From Mycobacterium sp. 141 (GTDB taxonomy: Bacteria; Actinomycetota; Actinomycetes; Mycobacteriales; Mycobacteriaceae), in assembly GCF_000382405.1 (NCBI RefSeq), contig NZ_KB908257.1:310001-374000 (forward strand): a stretch of DNA of 64,000 nt, given 5' to 3'. A program made the translations under genes and the position numbers. The notes below the pieces were generated by a model, which did not search any database, was not told the origin of the DNA, and was given only the letters and a program-made list of their open reading frames with translations. Shown here in pieces: positions 1-7,532 of this stretch (within the stretch, counting starts at the first letter, position 1; each line of letters starts with the position of its first letter).

Positions 1-553
1 CGTTGTGGTCCATCGCGGGTTCGCTGCCGCTGGACACCAGGGCCCAGGCGTCGGAGAAGCGGTGCTTGACCTCTGCTTCGACGATGCCGGGAACCCCGAA
101 CGATGCGCCCGGGACGAACGCCACGATGGACAGCAGTGCGTCCGGTGCCGCCACAGCGGTGATCTCCCGGGCGTAGGCGTCGCGGTCCTCGATGCTCATC
201 CCGTGCAGGCAGCCGCTGTCGACGATCAACGTGAAATCGCGGTCCACCGCGGCGGCGCTCAACTGCGTCGCGTCGGCTTGTAGAAATCGCACGTCGACGC
301 CCTGTTTCGCCGCCTTCGCCCGTGCCTTGTCGACGGCCGTCGCGACGAAGTCGACGCCGGTTACCCGCCAGCCCTGCTGCGCCAGGTAGATCGAGTTGTC
401 GCCCGTGCCGCAGCCGACATCGAGGGCTCTGCCTGGCGGCAGCGGGTCGTCACCTTCGATCAGCTCAAGCAGGCCTTGCGCAATCGGGTGGCCGTCCCAC
501 GGCGTGAAGCCAAGCCGGTAGAACGCGCGGAACAGGCGTTGTCGGGAAGCCAT
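1..553 (-). CDS. Class I SAM-dependent methyltransferase (3' part beyond window)
   Basis: The reading frame starts at ATG 553 on the minus strand and stays open to the window edge, so about 184 residues are visible and the C-terminus is missing. Residues near 45-50 give ALDVGCGTGDNS, the glycine-rich SAM-binding motif I, followed by GVDFVATAVDKA (motif post-I acidic residue) and QADATQL (motif II). This is a Rossmann-fold methyltransferase of the Methyltransf_25/31 type; the substrate cannot be read from sequence. The short N-terminus RAFYRLGFTPWDGHP is typical of small actinobacterial members. It lies 48 bp downstream of the PPOX gene on the same strand and may share its transcript. Confidence 0.8.
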   Translation of the reverse strand, partial: MASRQRLFRAFYRLGFTPWDGHPIAQGLLELIEGDDPLPPGRALDVGCGTGDNSIYLAQQGWRVTGVDFVATAVDKARAKAAKQGVDVRFLQADATQLSAAAVDRDFTLIVDSGCLHGMSIEDRDAYAREITAVAAPDALLSIVAFVPGASFGVPGIVEAEVKHRFSDAWALVSSGSEPAMDHN

Positions 554-601
554 GCCTCCACCCTGCCGCGTCGATCGGTGGCTGCCAAGGTGGGGGTGGC
601 G

Positions 602-1027
602 TCACAGCCGTCCGAGGTCGGCCGACAGCCAGTGCTCGGGCTTCAGGTGTATCACGACGCTCTCACCGTGCTCGCGACGGGCGTATTCCAGATACCGTTC
701 GACGTTTTCCGGCGCCAGGTAGCGCTTGGCCAACTCGACGAGCTGTTCGTCGGTACCGGGCTCGATACGGCTCACCGCACCGTCGACGGCGACATAGCGC
801 ACCGTCGGCTCAACTCGCTCGACCATCAGCGACAGATGCCCCGCAGCCTCGATGAGCCGGTGCTTGCGCGACCCTGAGCCAGTCAGCAGCCAGGGCTCAC
901 CGCCGGGCGCGTACTGGTACCAGATCGGCACCGTCAGTGGGCCGCGCTTGTCGCCGGCGTACACAGACAGGGCGGCAATGTGCGGCTCGGTCAGAAACTG
1001 TTCACGTTCGTCTTTCGAAAGGGCCAT
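602..1027 (-). CDS. PPOX-family (split beta-barrel flavin/F420) protein
   Basis: 141 residues. It has the layout of the pyridoxamine 5'-phosphate oxidase-like split beta-barrel: an N-terminal helix, then LSVYAGDKRGPLTVPIWYQY, a stretch WLLTGSGSRKHRLIEAAG that in this family contacts the flavin or F420 phosphate, and VERVEPTVRYVAVDGAVSRI. Many mycobacterial homologues bind F420 or heme, but the cofactor cannot be assigned here. It is monocistronic or co-transcribed with the methyltransferase downstream. ATG 1027 begins MALSKDEREQFL, the usual start for this family. Confidence 0.8.
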   Translation of the reverse strand: MALSKDEREQFLTEPHIAALSVYAGDKRGPLTVPIWYQYAPGGEPWLLTGSGSRKHRLIEAAGHLSLMVERVEPTVRYVAVDGAVSRIEPGTDEQLVELAKRYLAPENVERYLEYARREHGESVVIHLKPEHWLSADLGRL

Positions 1028-1081
1028 CTTCAGAGCCTAGATCAACATTTGGGAAATGCTGCCACGCAGCGGCATTCGTCA

Positions 1082-1327
1082 GAAACGCGCTTCGGAGTGG
1101 TCATCCCACAAGGCCAGTGACTCGACCTGGCGAGCATTCCCACCGAACAACATTGGCCGCCGGTGCCCACCGACGAGGCCACCCATGACGCGTGGTCGCT
1201 GACGGCGGTGTATCTCGCGAAGGGTGCCGCAGACGCAGAAACCATTGCAGGGCAACGCTATTCCATTTTGGATCGTAGGCAGTGGCGAGAAGGTGACGTT
1301 GCACCTCATATCGGTCTCAAATCGTGA
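1082..1327 (+). pseudogene. Remnant of an LLM-class (F420-dependent) oxidoreductase
   Basis: One frame read from 1082 gives ETRFGVVIPQGQ, an in-frame TGA at 1118-1120, then LDLASIPTEQHWPP, VPTDEATHDAWSLTA and VYLAK before a TGA at 1325-1327. FGxVIPQG plus LDL, and VPTxEATHxAWSL, are what the N-terminus of luciferase-like F420-dependent oxidoreductases looks like (typically about 300 residues). Here those blocks are compressed, interrupted by a stop and lack a start codon, so this is an internally deleted, decaying gene. Its end overlaps the 3' end of the convergent alcohol dehydrogenase gene by 11 bp. The family call rests on motif memory, not on a search. Confidence 0.55.
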
Positions 1328-2330
1328 GCACACCGCGGTAGCGGGCTCGTCCCTCCGCCATTGCGGCATATGCGCTCGCGGCGTCTTCGAGCGGGCATTC
1401 CTGCACCTGCGCACGGATGTTGTTGAGCACCGCGAAGTGCATGGTGTCCGCGATCTGCGACGCGGTGCCCGACGGGTGTCCGATGACACTGAGCGCCGGG
1501 GTGATGAGTTGAACGGGGCTGATCGGCAGGGGATCACCAGACACCCCGATCACGATCAACTCGCCGCCCGGCGCCAGGCCGCCGACCGTCTGGCCGATCG
1601 CATCCGAATTCGCGGCGGTGGCCAGCACGACGGTGACCCCGCCGAGCCGCTGCAGCGCCTCGCTGACATCGCCGGCGGTGGAGTCGATGTAGTGGTGCGC
1701 ACCGAAACGCTCGGCATCGGCAGCCTTGTCCGCACCCCGGGCGATCGCGACAGTCTCGAACCCCATGGCGCGCGAGAACTGGATTCCGAGGTGCCCCAGC
1801 CCGCCCACCCCCAGGACGGCAACCCGGTCCCCGGCGCCGGCCGAGCTGGTCCGCAGCGCCTGGAAGGTGGTGACCCCCGCACATCCCAGCGGTGCCGCCT
1901 CGGTGAACGAGAGCCCAGCGGGGATCCGGGCGAGCGCGGTGGCCGGCACGGTCACCGACTGGGCGTAGCCGCCCGGATAGTGCCAGCTGGGGACCTGCCC
2001 TTCCAGACAGTGCATGAACTGGCCCCTGCGGCACTGTGCACAGTGGTTGCAGTTGCCGCCGAACCAGCCGACGGCGACCCGATCGCCGACGCCGAATTCC
2101 TCGACCTCGCTACCCAATTCGGCGATGGTGCCGGCGATCTCGTGGCCCGGCGTCAGCGGCCACGTCAAGAACGGGAACGAGCCGTTGACGAACTCCCGGT
2201 CGGTACCGCACACACCGCAGGCCCGCACGTCGATGCGTACGTGACCGGGCGGCGGGGACGTGGTCTCGACATCGGCCAATCGCAGCGGAGCCCCTGCGGT
2301 ATCGACGTGGACTGCGCGGTGCGTGACCAT
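1317..2330 (-). CDS. Zinc-dependent alcohol dehydrogenase (MDR family)
   Basis: 337 residues from ATG 2330. Medium-chain dehydrogenase: catalytic zinc region CGVCGTD (Cys38, Cys41) and PGHE (His63), structural zinc lobe CNHCAQC plus a fourth Cys (Cys94, 97, 100, 108), and the nucleotide-binding motif GVGGLGHLG. The likely reaction is NAD(P)-dependent alcohol/aldehyde interconversion, with the substrate unknown. The ATG at 2330 was chosen over longer upstream starts because the family N-terminus begins just before the first beta strand and because longer forms would overlap the divergent trpB-like gene. The two genes are transcribed away from each other from a gap of about 46 bp. Confidence 0.88.
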   Translation of the reverse strand: MVTHRAVHVDTAGAPLRLADVETTSPPPGHVRIDVRACGVCGTDREFVNGSFPFLTWPLTPGHEIAGTIAELGSEVEEFGVGDRVAVGWFGGNCNHCAQCRRGQFMHCLEGQVPSWHYPGGYAQSVTVPATALARIPAGLSFTEAAPLGCAGVTTFQALRTSSAGAGDRVAVLGVGGLGHLGIQFSRAMGFETVAIARGADKAADAERFGAHHYIDSTAGDVSEALQRLGGVTVVLATAANSDAIGQTVGGLAPGGELIVIGVSGDPLPISPVQLITPALSVIGHPSGTASQIADTMHFAVLNNIRAQVQECPLEDAASAYAAMAEGRARYRGVLTI

Positions 2331-2376
2331 GGTGCGTCTCCTGTCGTCGGACGTTGCGATGGCTACAGTGTCCGCC

Positions 2377-3678
2377 ATGACGCTGCCCGCCGACGCCACC
2401 CATCCTGATCTGGTCCCGGTCGCGGTACCGACGCATTGGTACAACCTGGCCGCTGAGCTGGACCGACCGATTCCGCCGCACCTGCATCCGGGTACCAGGG
2501 AACCGATCGGGCCCGACGACCTGGCCGCACTCTTTCCGAGCGGATTGATCGCCCAGGAAGTGTCCACCGAGGCGTACATCGAGATCCCCGAGCCGGTGCG
2601 GGAGATCTACTCGATGTGGCGACCGTCACCCCTGATCCGCGCCCGGCGGTTCGAGGTCGCGCTGAACACCGGTGCCCACATCTACGTCAAGTACGAGGGT
2701 GTCAGCCCGGTCGGCAGCCACAAGACCAATTCGGCTGTGGCGCAGGCCTACTACAACAGCATCGACGGGGTCCGGAAGCTCACCACCGAGACCGGTGCCG
2801 GTCAGTGGGGAAGTGCGCTCGCCTTCGCCGGTGCGCAGTTCGGCATCGAGATCGAGGTGTGGCAGGTCCGCGCGTCCTACGAATCGAAGCCGTACCGCGG
2901 TCACCTGATCCGGACCTACGGAGGGACGGTGCACTCAAGCCCGTCGAACCTCACCGAGTCGGGGCGGGCGATCCTCGCCGCAAACCCGAACACCACCGGC
3001 AGTCTCGGGATGGCGGTGAGCGAGGCGGTCGAGGTCGCGGCGGGCGATCCTGACACCCGCTACGCGCTCGGCAGCGTGCTCAACCACGTCGTGCTCCATC
3101 AGAGCGTCATCGGGCAGGAGGCCGTGGCCCAGCTCGCCGCCGTGGAGCCGAACGGTCCGGACATCGTATTCGGTTGTGCCGGTGGAGGTTCCAACCTGGC
3201 GGGCCTGGCATTCCCGTTCCTGCGCGAGAAGATCCATGGGCGGTCGAATTTACGCGTCGTGGCCGCCGAACCGATCGCGTGCCCGTCGATCACCCAAGGC
3301 GAGTACCGCTACGATCACGGCGACGTCGCAGGCCTGACCCCATTGCTCAAGATGCATACGCTCGGCATGGATTTCGTGCCCGACCCGATCCACGCGGGTG
3401 GCCTCCGTTACCACGGCATGGCGCCCGCGCTCAGTCACACCGTCGAACTCGGGTTGGTCGACGGCATCGCCATCAGGCAGCACGATGCGTTCGCCGCCGG
3501 TGTCGCGTTCGCCCGGGCCCAAGGCATCGTGCCTGCACCCGAGTCGACACATGCGATCGCGGCCGCAGCCGCCCACGTGGCCGATGATCCGACCGAGCAG
3601 GTGGTGGTGATCGGCCTGTCGGGTCACGGCCAGCTCGACCTGCCGGCCTATGCGGAGTTCCTCGACGGGAAGTTCTGA
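2377..3678 (+). CDS. TrpB2-type tryptophan synthase beta-like PLP enzyme
   Basis: 433 residues from ATG 2377; an in-frame ATG at 2359 is also possible. It belongs to the fold-type II PLP TrpB2 branch, which lacks the normal TrpA-interaction pattern. The PLP lysine is in VGSHKTNSA (Lys116), the phosphate loop is in GCAGGGSN, and TETGAGQWGS is the TrpB signature. It probably makes tryptophan from indole and serine, or salvages indole. No trpA, trpC or trpD is nearby, which is usual for stand-alone TrpB2 genes. The start lies only 46 bp from the divergent alcohol dehydrogenase, so the promoters must overlap. Confidence 0.88.
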   Translation: MTLPADATHPDLVPVAVPTHWYNLAAELDRPIPPHLHPGTREPIGPDDLAALFPSGLIAQEVSTEAYIEIPEPVREIYSMWRPSPLIRARRFEVALNTGAHIYVKYEGVSPVGSHKTNSAVAQAYYNSIDGVRKLTTETGAGQWGSALAFAGAQFGIEIEVWQVRASYESKPYRGHLIRTYGGTVHSSPSNLTESGRAILAANPNTTGSLGMAVSEAVEVAAGDPDTRYALGSVLNHVVLHQSVIGQEAVAQLAAVEPNGPDIVFGCAGGGSNLAGLAFPFLREKIHGRSNLRVVAAEPIACPSITQGEYRYDHGDVAGLTPLLKMHTLGMDFVPDPIHAGGLRYHGMAPALSHTVELGLVDGIAIRQHDAFAAGVAFARAQGIVPAPESTHAIAAAAAHVADDPTEQVVVIGLSGHGQLDLPAYAEFLDGKF

Positions 3679-3766
3679 CCCTGACCGCGCGGTCCGGCAG
3701 GTCACGATTTCGGCGTTAACGGGGGGACCGTCGGAATCCGTCGGACCCGAGTGGCACGATCCGGTT

Positions 3767-4114
3767 ATGGAGAAGATCTCGCTCATCGCGCTCGCCCGTC
3801 AGCAGCTGACTGCGGCTCGTTCGGCAAACAGCGGCCGCAGCGCACACACCGTGTACGGCGGGCATGAGCACGCATTGCGCCAGACGCTCATCGCGCTCAC
3901 CGGGGGCAGTTCTTTGGATGAGCATGAAAGCCCAGGTGAGGCCACCTTGCAGGTGATCGAGGGCAGGGTGTCGTTGGCGAGTGCCGAGGCGAGCTGGGAA
4001 GGGTCGCCAGGTGATCACATTGTTGTTCCGCGCAGCAGGCACAGCCTGCACGCGCTCGAGGACTCCGTCGTGCTGCTGACGGTCGTCAAGACGTCCGGCC
4101 TCCGCGCGGGCTGA
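3767..4114 (+). CDS. Small cupin-domain protein
   Basis: 115 residues. It reads as a single cupin barrel: SRTVYGG-like strand, ALTGGSSLDEHESPGEATLQ, VIEGRVSLAS and GDHIVVPRSRHSLHALEDS. The H-x-E pattern (DEHESPGEA) and the later HSLHA histidines resemble the two cupin metal motifs. Function and metal are unknown; such single-domain cupins often protect against stress or sense small molecules. It is 88 bp downstream of the trpB2-like gene, and its 3' end faces the zinc-transport operon across a 57-58-bp inverted-repeat element. Confidence 0.72.
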   Translation: MEKISLIALARQQLTAARSANSGRSAHTVYGGHEHALRQTLIALTGGSSLDEHESPGEATLQVIEGRVSLASAEASWEGSPGDHIVVPRSRHSLHALEDSVVLLTVVKTSGLRAG

Positions 4115-4124
4115 CCAAGTTCGC

Positions 4125-4182
4125 CGAGCAGACGCGAAAGTCCCCGACGCGCCGAGGTTTCCGGGAGGTTCGTGTCTGCTCG
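4125..4182. repeat. 58-bp dispersed inverted-repeat element, copy 1
   Basis: Ends are CGAGCAGAC and GTCTGCTCG, with a longer imperfect arm (CGAGCAGACGCGAA against its near-complement). It fills the gap between convergent genes. The same ends and length recur at 36337-36394 and 59645-59701 with different interiors. It could form a hairpin in either transcript and serve as a bidirectional terminator. Confidence 0.7.
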
Positions 4183-4185
4183 CGG

Positions 4186-5031
4186 TTAAACGTGAGATGC
4201 GGCGGGCTGGCGAGTGGAGCGACGTCGTTTGATGGCGGTGGTCAGGCGGGCCAGCGCGTAGAGGGCGAAGCTGATGGTGGTGATGAAGACGCTGGCCTTG
4301 ACGTCGGGGTGAACCAGTCCGAGCACGAGACCGCCGTCGGCGGCGATGAGCGCGAAAGCTACCGAGATGGCGATCACCAGCGGTGTGCGGGCGGAGAGCC
4401 GGGCCGCGGCCGCTGCCGGGGTGATCGCCAGGCTCATCACCAACAAGGTGCCGACGATCTGAGCAGCCTCGGTGACGGTCAGCGCCAGGATGTAGACGAA
4501 GAGCAGCCCGACGAGACGGGTGGGCACACCGCGCGCCAAGGCCAGTTCGGGATCGACCGAGGCGAACAGCAGCGGCCGGTAGATCAGCAGCATGGCGATG
4601 AGGACGGCGACCGCGATGACGATGAGCAGGGTGATCTGACCGGGGCTGACGCCGAAGATCTGGCCGAACAGGATATTGGTCGCCGCCGTCGCGAAGCCCT
4701 TGTAGAGGGAAAGCAGATAGACCCCGATGCCGAGGCCGAACGCGAGGATGACGCCGATGGCAGAGTTGCGCTCTCGGGGTCGGTCACCGAGCAGGCCGAT
4801 GGCGGTGGCCACCACGATCGACCCGAGAAGCGCACCCAGAACAGGGTCGTTGGCGGCGACCAGGCCGGCTGCGGCGCCGGTGAACGCCAGCTCGGCCGAA
4901 GCGTGCACGGCGAACGCCAGATCGCGCATGACGACGAACGGCCCGATGAGACCGGTGGTGACAGCCACCAGGGTGGCCGCGATGAGCGCGTTCTGGACGA
5001 ACGTCTCACTCAGATACTCCGACAGCGTCAC
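4186..5031 (-). CDS. znuB: Zinc (metal) ABC transporter permease, ZnuB type
   Basis: 281 residues with about eight to nine hydrophobic segments, matching the ABC-3 permease family (ZnuB/MntB). The conserved stretch PFVVMRDLAFAVHASAELAF is the family's N-terminal signature, and GTLLVMSLAITPAAAA lies in the core. It would form the membrane channel for zinc (less likely manganese) import. The start ATG overlaps the end of the ATPase gene by 4 bp, so the two are translationally coupled. Its place beside a Fur-family zinc repressor supports zinc as the substrate. Confidence 0.88.
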   Translation of the reverse strand: MTLSEYLSETFVQNALIAATLVAVTTGLIGPFVVMRDLAFAVHASAELAFTGAAAGLVAANDPVLGALLGSIVVATAIGLLGDRPRERNSAIGVILAFGLGIGVYLLSLYKGFATAATNILFGQIFGVSPGQITLLIVIAVAVLIAMLLIYRPLLFASVDPELALARGVPTRLVGLLFVYILALTVTEAAQIVGTLLVMSLAITPAAAAARLSARTPLVIAISVAFALIAADGGLVLGLVHPDVKASVFITTISFALYALARLTTAIKRRRSTRQPAASHV

Positions 5032-5879
5032 CGGTGGACCACTCCCGCGTCGTCGACCGGCTCGAGATGCGCATCGTCGGGCCGCACGCTGTTGGGCGCG
5101 CCCACGATGACGATGCGGCCCTGCACCCGCAGGACGTCGACGCGGGTCCGATACAACTCGGACAACGTTTCGCTGGTGAGTACGTCATCGGGAGTGCCGA
5201 TCGCCCAGCGCTGCCCGACCAGGTAGAGCACCCGGTCGGTGACCGGCAGGATCGGGTTGATCTCGTGGGTGACGAATACCACGGCGGTGCTCGCCTCGCG
5301 ACGGCGCTGATCCAAGGCGGTGACGACGTCTTGCTGGTGTTTGAGGTCCAGTGAGAGCAGCGGTTCGTCGCACAACAGCAGTGCTGGATCGCCGATCAGC
5401 GCTTGGGCGATGCGCAGGCGTTGCTGTTCGCCGCCCGAGCACTGCCCGATCGGGGCGCCGGCGAATCTGGCGGCGCCGACCGCGTCGACCGCCCGGGCTA
5501 TTCGGCGGCGGCGCCCGGCGCTGGGCAAACCGATACCCCACCGGTGTCCGTCGAGTCCGAGCCCGACCAGATCGCCCCCGCGAACCGGAAGGTCGCGGTC
5601 AAATCCCTTCTGCTGCGGGATATAGCCGATGACGTTGCTGCCGCGTCGTGGCACGGCCCCGCACACCAGCACCCGCCCCGAGGACAGCGTGGACAGTCCG
5701 AGCAATACCCGGATCAGTGATGTCTTGCCGCTGCCGTTGGGGCCCAGGACGGCCAGGAACTCTCCGGGGGCCACGCTGAGGTCCAGGTGTTGCCAGAGCC
5801 GACGAGCACCGTAGGACAACCCGGCGTCACACAGCTCCACGGTGGGCCCGGCGGCGTGATTGTCCACAACGGTGCTCAT
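5028..5879 (-). CDS. znuC: Zinc ABC transporter ATP-binding protein, ZnuC type
   Basis: 283 residues. Walker A is GPNGSGKTS, the ABC signature CSGGEQQRLRIAQ, Walker B LLLCDEP and the switch histidine FVTHEIN. It belongs to the metal-ion subgroup of ABC ATPases and energises the ZnuB channel. The final 40 residues after the H-loop are longer than the bare ATPase domain and fairly polar. It starts 12 bp after the binding-protein gene ends and overlaps znuB by 4 bp, giving a tight znuA-znuC-znuB operon. Confidence 0.9.
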   Translation of the reverse strand: MSTVVDNHAAGPTVELCDAGLSYGARRLWQHLDLSVAPGEFLAVLGPNGSGKTSLIRVLLGLSTLSSGRVLVCGAVPRRGSNVIGYIPQQKGFDRDLPVRGGDLVGLGLDGHRWGIGLPSAGRRRRIARAVDAVGAARFAGAPIGQCSGGEQQRLRIAQALIGDPALLLCDEPLLSLDLKHQQDVVTALDQRRREASTAVVFVTHEINPILPVTDRVLYLVGQRWAIGTPDDVLTSETLSELYRTRVDVLRVQGRIVIVGAPNSVRPDDAHLEPVDDAGVVHR

Positions 5880-5891
5880 CGGCCCTGCTGC

Positions 5892-6863
5892 CTAATGCGC
5901 CAGGGCGTTCGTGATCTCGTTGATCTGCCGCAGCTGCCAGGTCTGGAAGTCCTTGTCGGTGGGCGGCAGTGTTTCGGTCACGCCGACGATGGGGATGCCG
6001 CTCTGCTGGGCCAGGGATTTGACCGCGTCTGTGGCCGGGCTGGTGACCTGGCCGTTGTAGAGCAGGACCTTGATGGCCTTGGTCTTCATGTCATTGTCCA
6101 TCGCCTGGTTGTCCGCCGGGCTGGGGTCGTTGCCGTCTTCGATGGACTGCGCGAACGACGCCGGGGTGGCCAGCTTGAGCCCGGCGGCATCGACGAGATA
6201 GCCGGGGACACGTTCGGTGTAGCCGACCGGGGCGTCCGGATACTTGGTCTTGATGTTGGCGATCGCGTCGTTGATCGGGGTCAGGCTGTCGTTGAAGGTC
6301 TTGGCATTGGCGGTGAACATGGCCGCATCGGTGGGATCCAGGGCGCCGAGCTGGCCGGCGATGGCGTTGGCGACGTCGGGCACCTTGGCGGTGTCGTACC
6401 AGATGTGCGGGTTGGCGTCGTCTCCGGAAATGCCCATCACCTCGGCGGCGGTGATGACCTTGCGGTTCGGGTTGGGTGAGGCGCTGAAGAGTTTGTCCAT
6501 GAAGTCGTCGTAGCCCAGACCGTTGTCGACGACCAGTTGCGCCTTGCTCACCGCGGCCGCGGTGTTCGCGTCGGACTCGTACTGGTGGGGGTCGGCGTTG
6601 GGGTCGCTGATGATCGAGGTGACGGCCACGTGATCGCCGCCGATCTGCTTGGCGATGTCTCCCCAGAAGTTCTCCGCGGCCACCACCGCGATGGGTGCGG
6701 CTGCCGGTGGTGCCGCCGAACTGCTCGCCGAGGATCCCGAAGCCGCCGATGACGTCCCTGAGGAGTTCGACGAATTCTGCGATCCGCAGGCCGTCATGCC
6801 CAGCGTGGTGAGTGCCGCCAGGGCGGCGACGGTGCTCAGCACGCGGTGGGTTCCGATCGTCAC
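5892..6863 (-). CDS. znuA: Zinc-binding lipoprotein of ABC transporter, ZnuA type
   Basis: 323 residues from GTG 6863, with a good ribosome-binding site (GGAGG) just upstream. The signal peptide ends in a lipobox LGMTAC, so it should be a lipid-anchored extracytoplasmic binding protein. A low-complexity Ser/Ala linker follows, then the cluster A-I (TroA/ZnuA) fold: AAENFWGDIAKQIGGDHV, a DPHQYE ligand motif, NPHIWYDTAKV, and the final VGVTETLPP strand. The long histidine-rich loop of many ZnuA proteins is absent. It is the first gene of the transporter operon and has a Zur-like palindrome in its leader. Confidence 0.9.
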   Translation of the reverse strand: MTIGTHRVLSTVAALAALTTLGMTACGSQNSSNSSGTSSAASGSSASSSAAPPAAAPIAVVAAENFWGDIAKQIGGDHVAVTSIISDPNADPHQYESDANTAAAVSKAQLVVDNGLGYDDFMDKLFSASPNPNRKVITAAEVMGISGDDANPHIWYDTAKVPDVANAIAGQLGALDPTDAAMFTANAKTFNDSLTPINDAIANIKTKYPDAPVGYTERVPGYLVDAAGLKLATPASFAQSIEDGNDPSPADNQAMDNDMKTKAIKVLLYNGQVTSPATDAVKSLAQQSGIPIVGVTETLPPTDKDFQTWQLRQINEITNALAH

Positions 6864-6894
6864 GGTGTCCTCCAGTCAGGGTTGATCGAGTAAT

Positions 6895-6914
6895 CGAATA
6901 TGATTGTCATTACC
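6895..6914 (-). promoter_or_regulatory. Zur-like palindrome upstream of znuA
   Basis: The minus strand shows AATGACAATCATATT, with the core dyad ATGA-CAA-TCAT, about 35 bp before the znuA start. It resembles the perfect palindrome found upstream of the repressor gene (7459-7475), so both are likely bound by the neighbouring Fur-family protein. The assignment is inference from pattern and position. Confidence 0.55.
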
Positions 6915-6973
6915 TATACCAGGGTGGGGGCGGCCGCACCAGTGGCGCCTGGTCGACGTGTGCTGAAGGCCCC

Positions 6974-7393
6974 TCAGGCGCGGTCGGCGGAATGACATCG
7001 GGGGCATGTGCCGTAGAGGTCGACACGGTGCGTGACCTCGGTGAAGTGGTGTTGCCGCACCAGATCGGCGGCCACTTCTTCCAGCGCCGTCGGCGAGAAC
7101 GGGACCGCGCGGCCGCACTGGCGGCACAGCAGGTAGTGCCGGTGTTCGGTGCCTGTGCGCAAGCGGTAGAGCGCTTCGCCGTCTTCGGCAGATTGTGTTT
7201 CGACGACACCTTCGGCGGCCAGGCTGTGCAGGATCCGGTAGACGCTGGTCAGTGCGATCCGTTGAGGCTGGCGTCGGTGCAGCTGGAGGAACAGGTGCTG
7301 GGCGCTGCGGAAGGTGTCGGCGCTTCCCAGCGCGTCCAGGACGGCCTGCTTGTTGGCCGTACGCCGCTGCCGCGGCGGGAACGCCGCTGTCAC
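6974..7393 (-). CDS. zur: Fur-family zinc uptake repressor (Zur/FurB)
   Basis: 139 residues from GTG 7393. A winged-helix N-terminus (QHLFLQLHRRQPQRIALTSV, YRILHSLAAEGVV) is followed by the dimerisation/metal domain HRHYLLCRQCG and a C-terminal CPRCH, which together supply the structural zinc cysteines of Fur proteins. It is the expected repressor of the adjacent znuACB operon. A 17-bp perfect palindrome sits 65 bp upstream, implying autoregulation. In M. tuberculosis FurB lies with smtB elsewhere, so the link to znuACB here is the main functional evidence. Confidence 0.87.
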   Translation of the reverse strand: MTAAFPPRQRRTANKQAVLDALGSADTFRSAQHLFLQLHRRQPQRIALTSVYRILHSLAAEGVVETQSAEDGEALYRLRTGTEHRHYLLCRQCGRAVPFSPTALEEVAADLVRQHHFTEVTHRVDLYGTCPRCHSADRA

Positions 7394-7456
7394 GGCGCGC
7401 TGCTTGCCGCGAGCGGCGTCGCCGTGCGCTGCGCAGGTTCGGCGAAGCCAGTCATA

Positions 7457-7478
7457 GAAAAATGATAATCATTTTCGC
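7457..7478 (-). promoter_or_regulatory. Zur/FurB box upstream of zur
   Basis: AAAATGAT-A-ATCATTTT is a perfect 8+1+8 palindrome (7459-7475). It matches the AT-rich mycobacterial FurB/Zur operator pattern of the TGAAAATGATnATCATTTTCA type. It lies between the end of the helicase gene and the start of zur, where it could block zur transcription. Confidence 0.75.
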
Positions 7479-7532
7479 TAAGGCGGCTGTCCGAACTCGC
7501 GTGCGGCGGTCGAGTCGTGACGCCGGCGGGCG

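Noticed and set aside
1224..2408. Long plus-strand ORF antisense to the alcohol dehydrogenase
   Set aside because: Arg/Gly/His-rich composition and no motifs; a third-position GC shadow.
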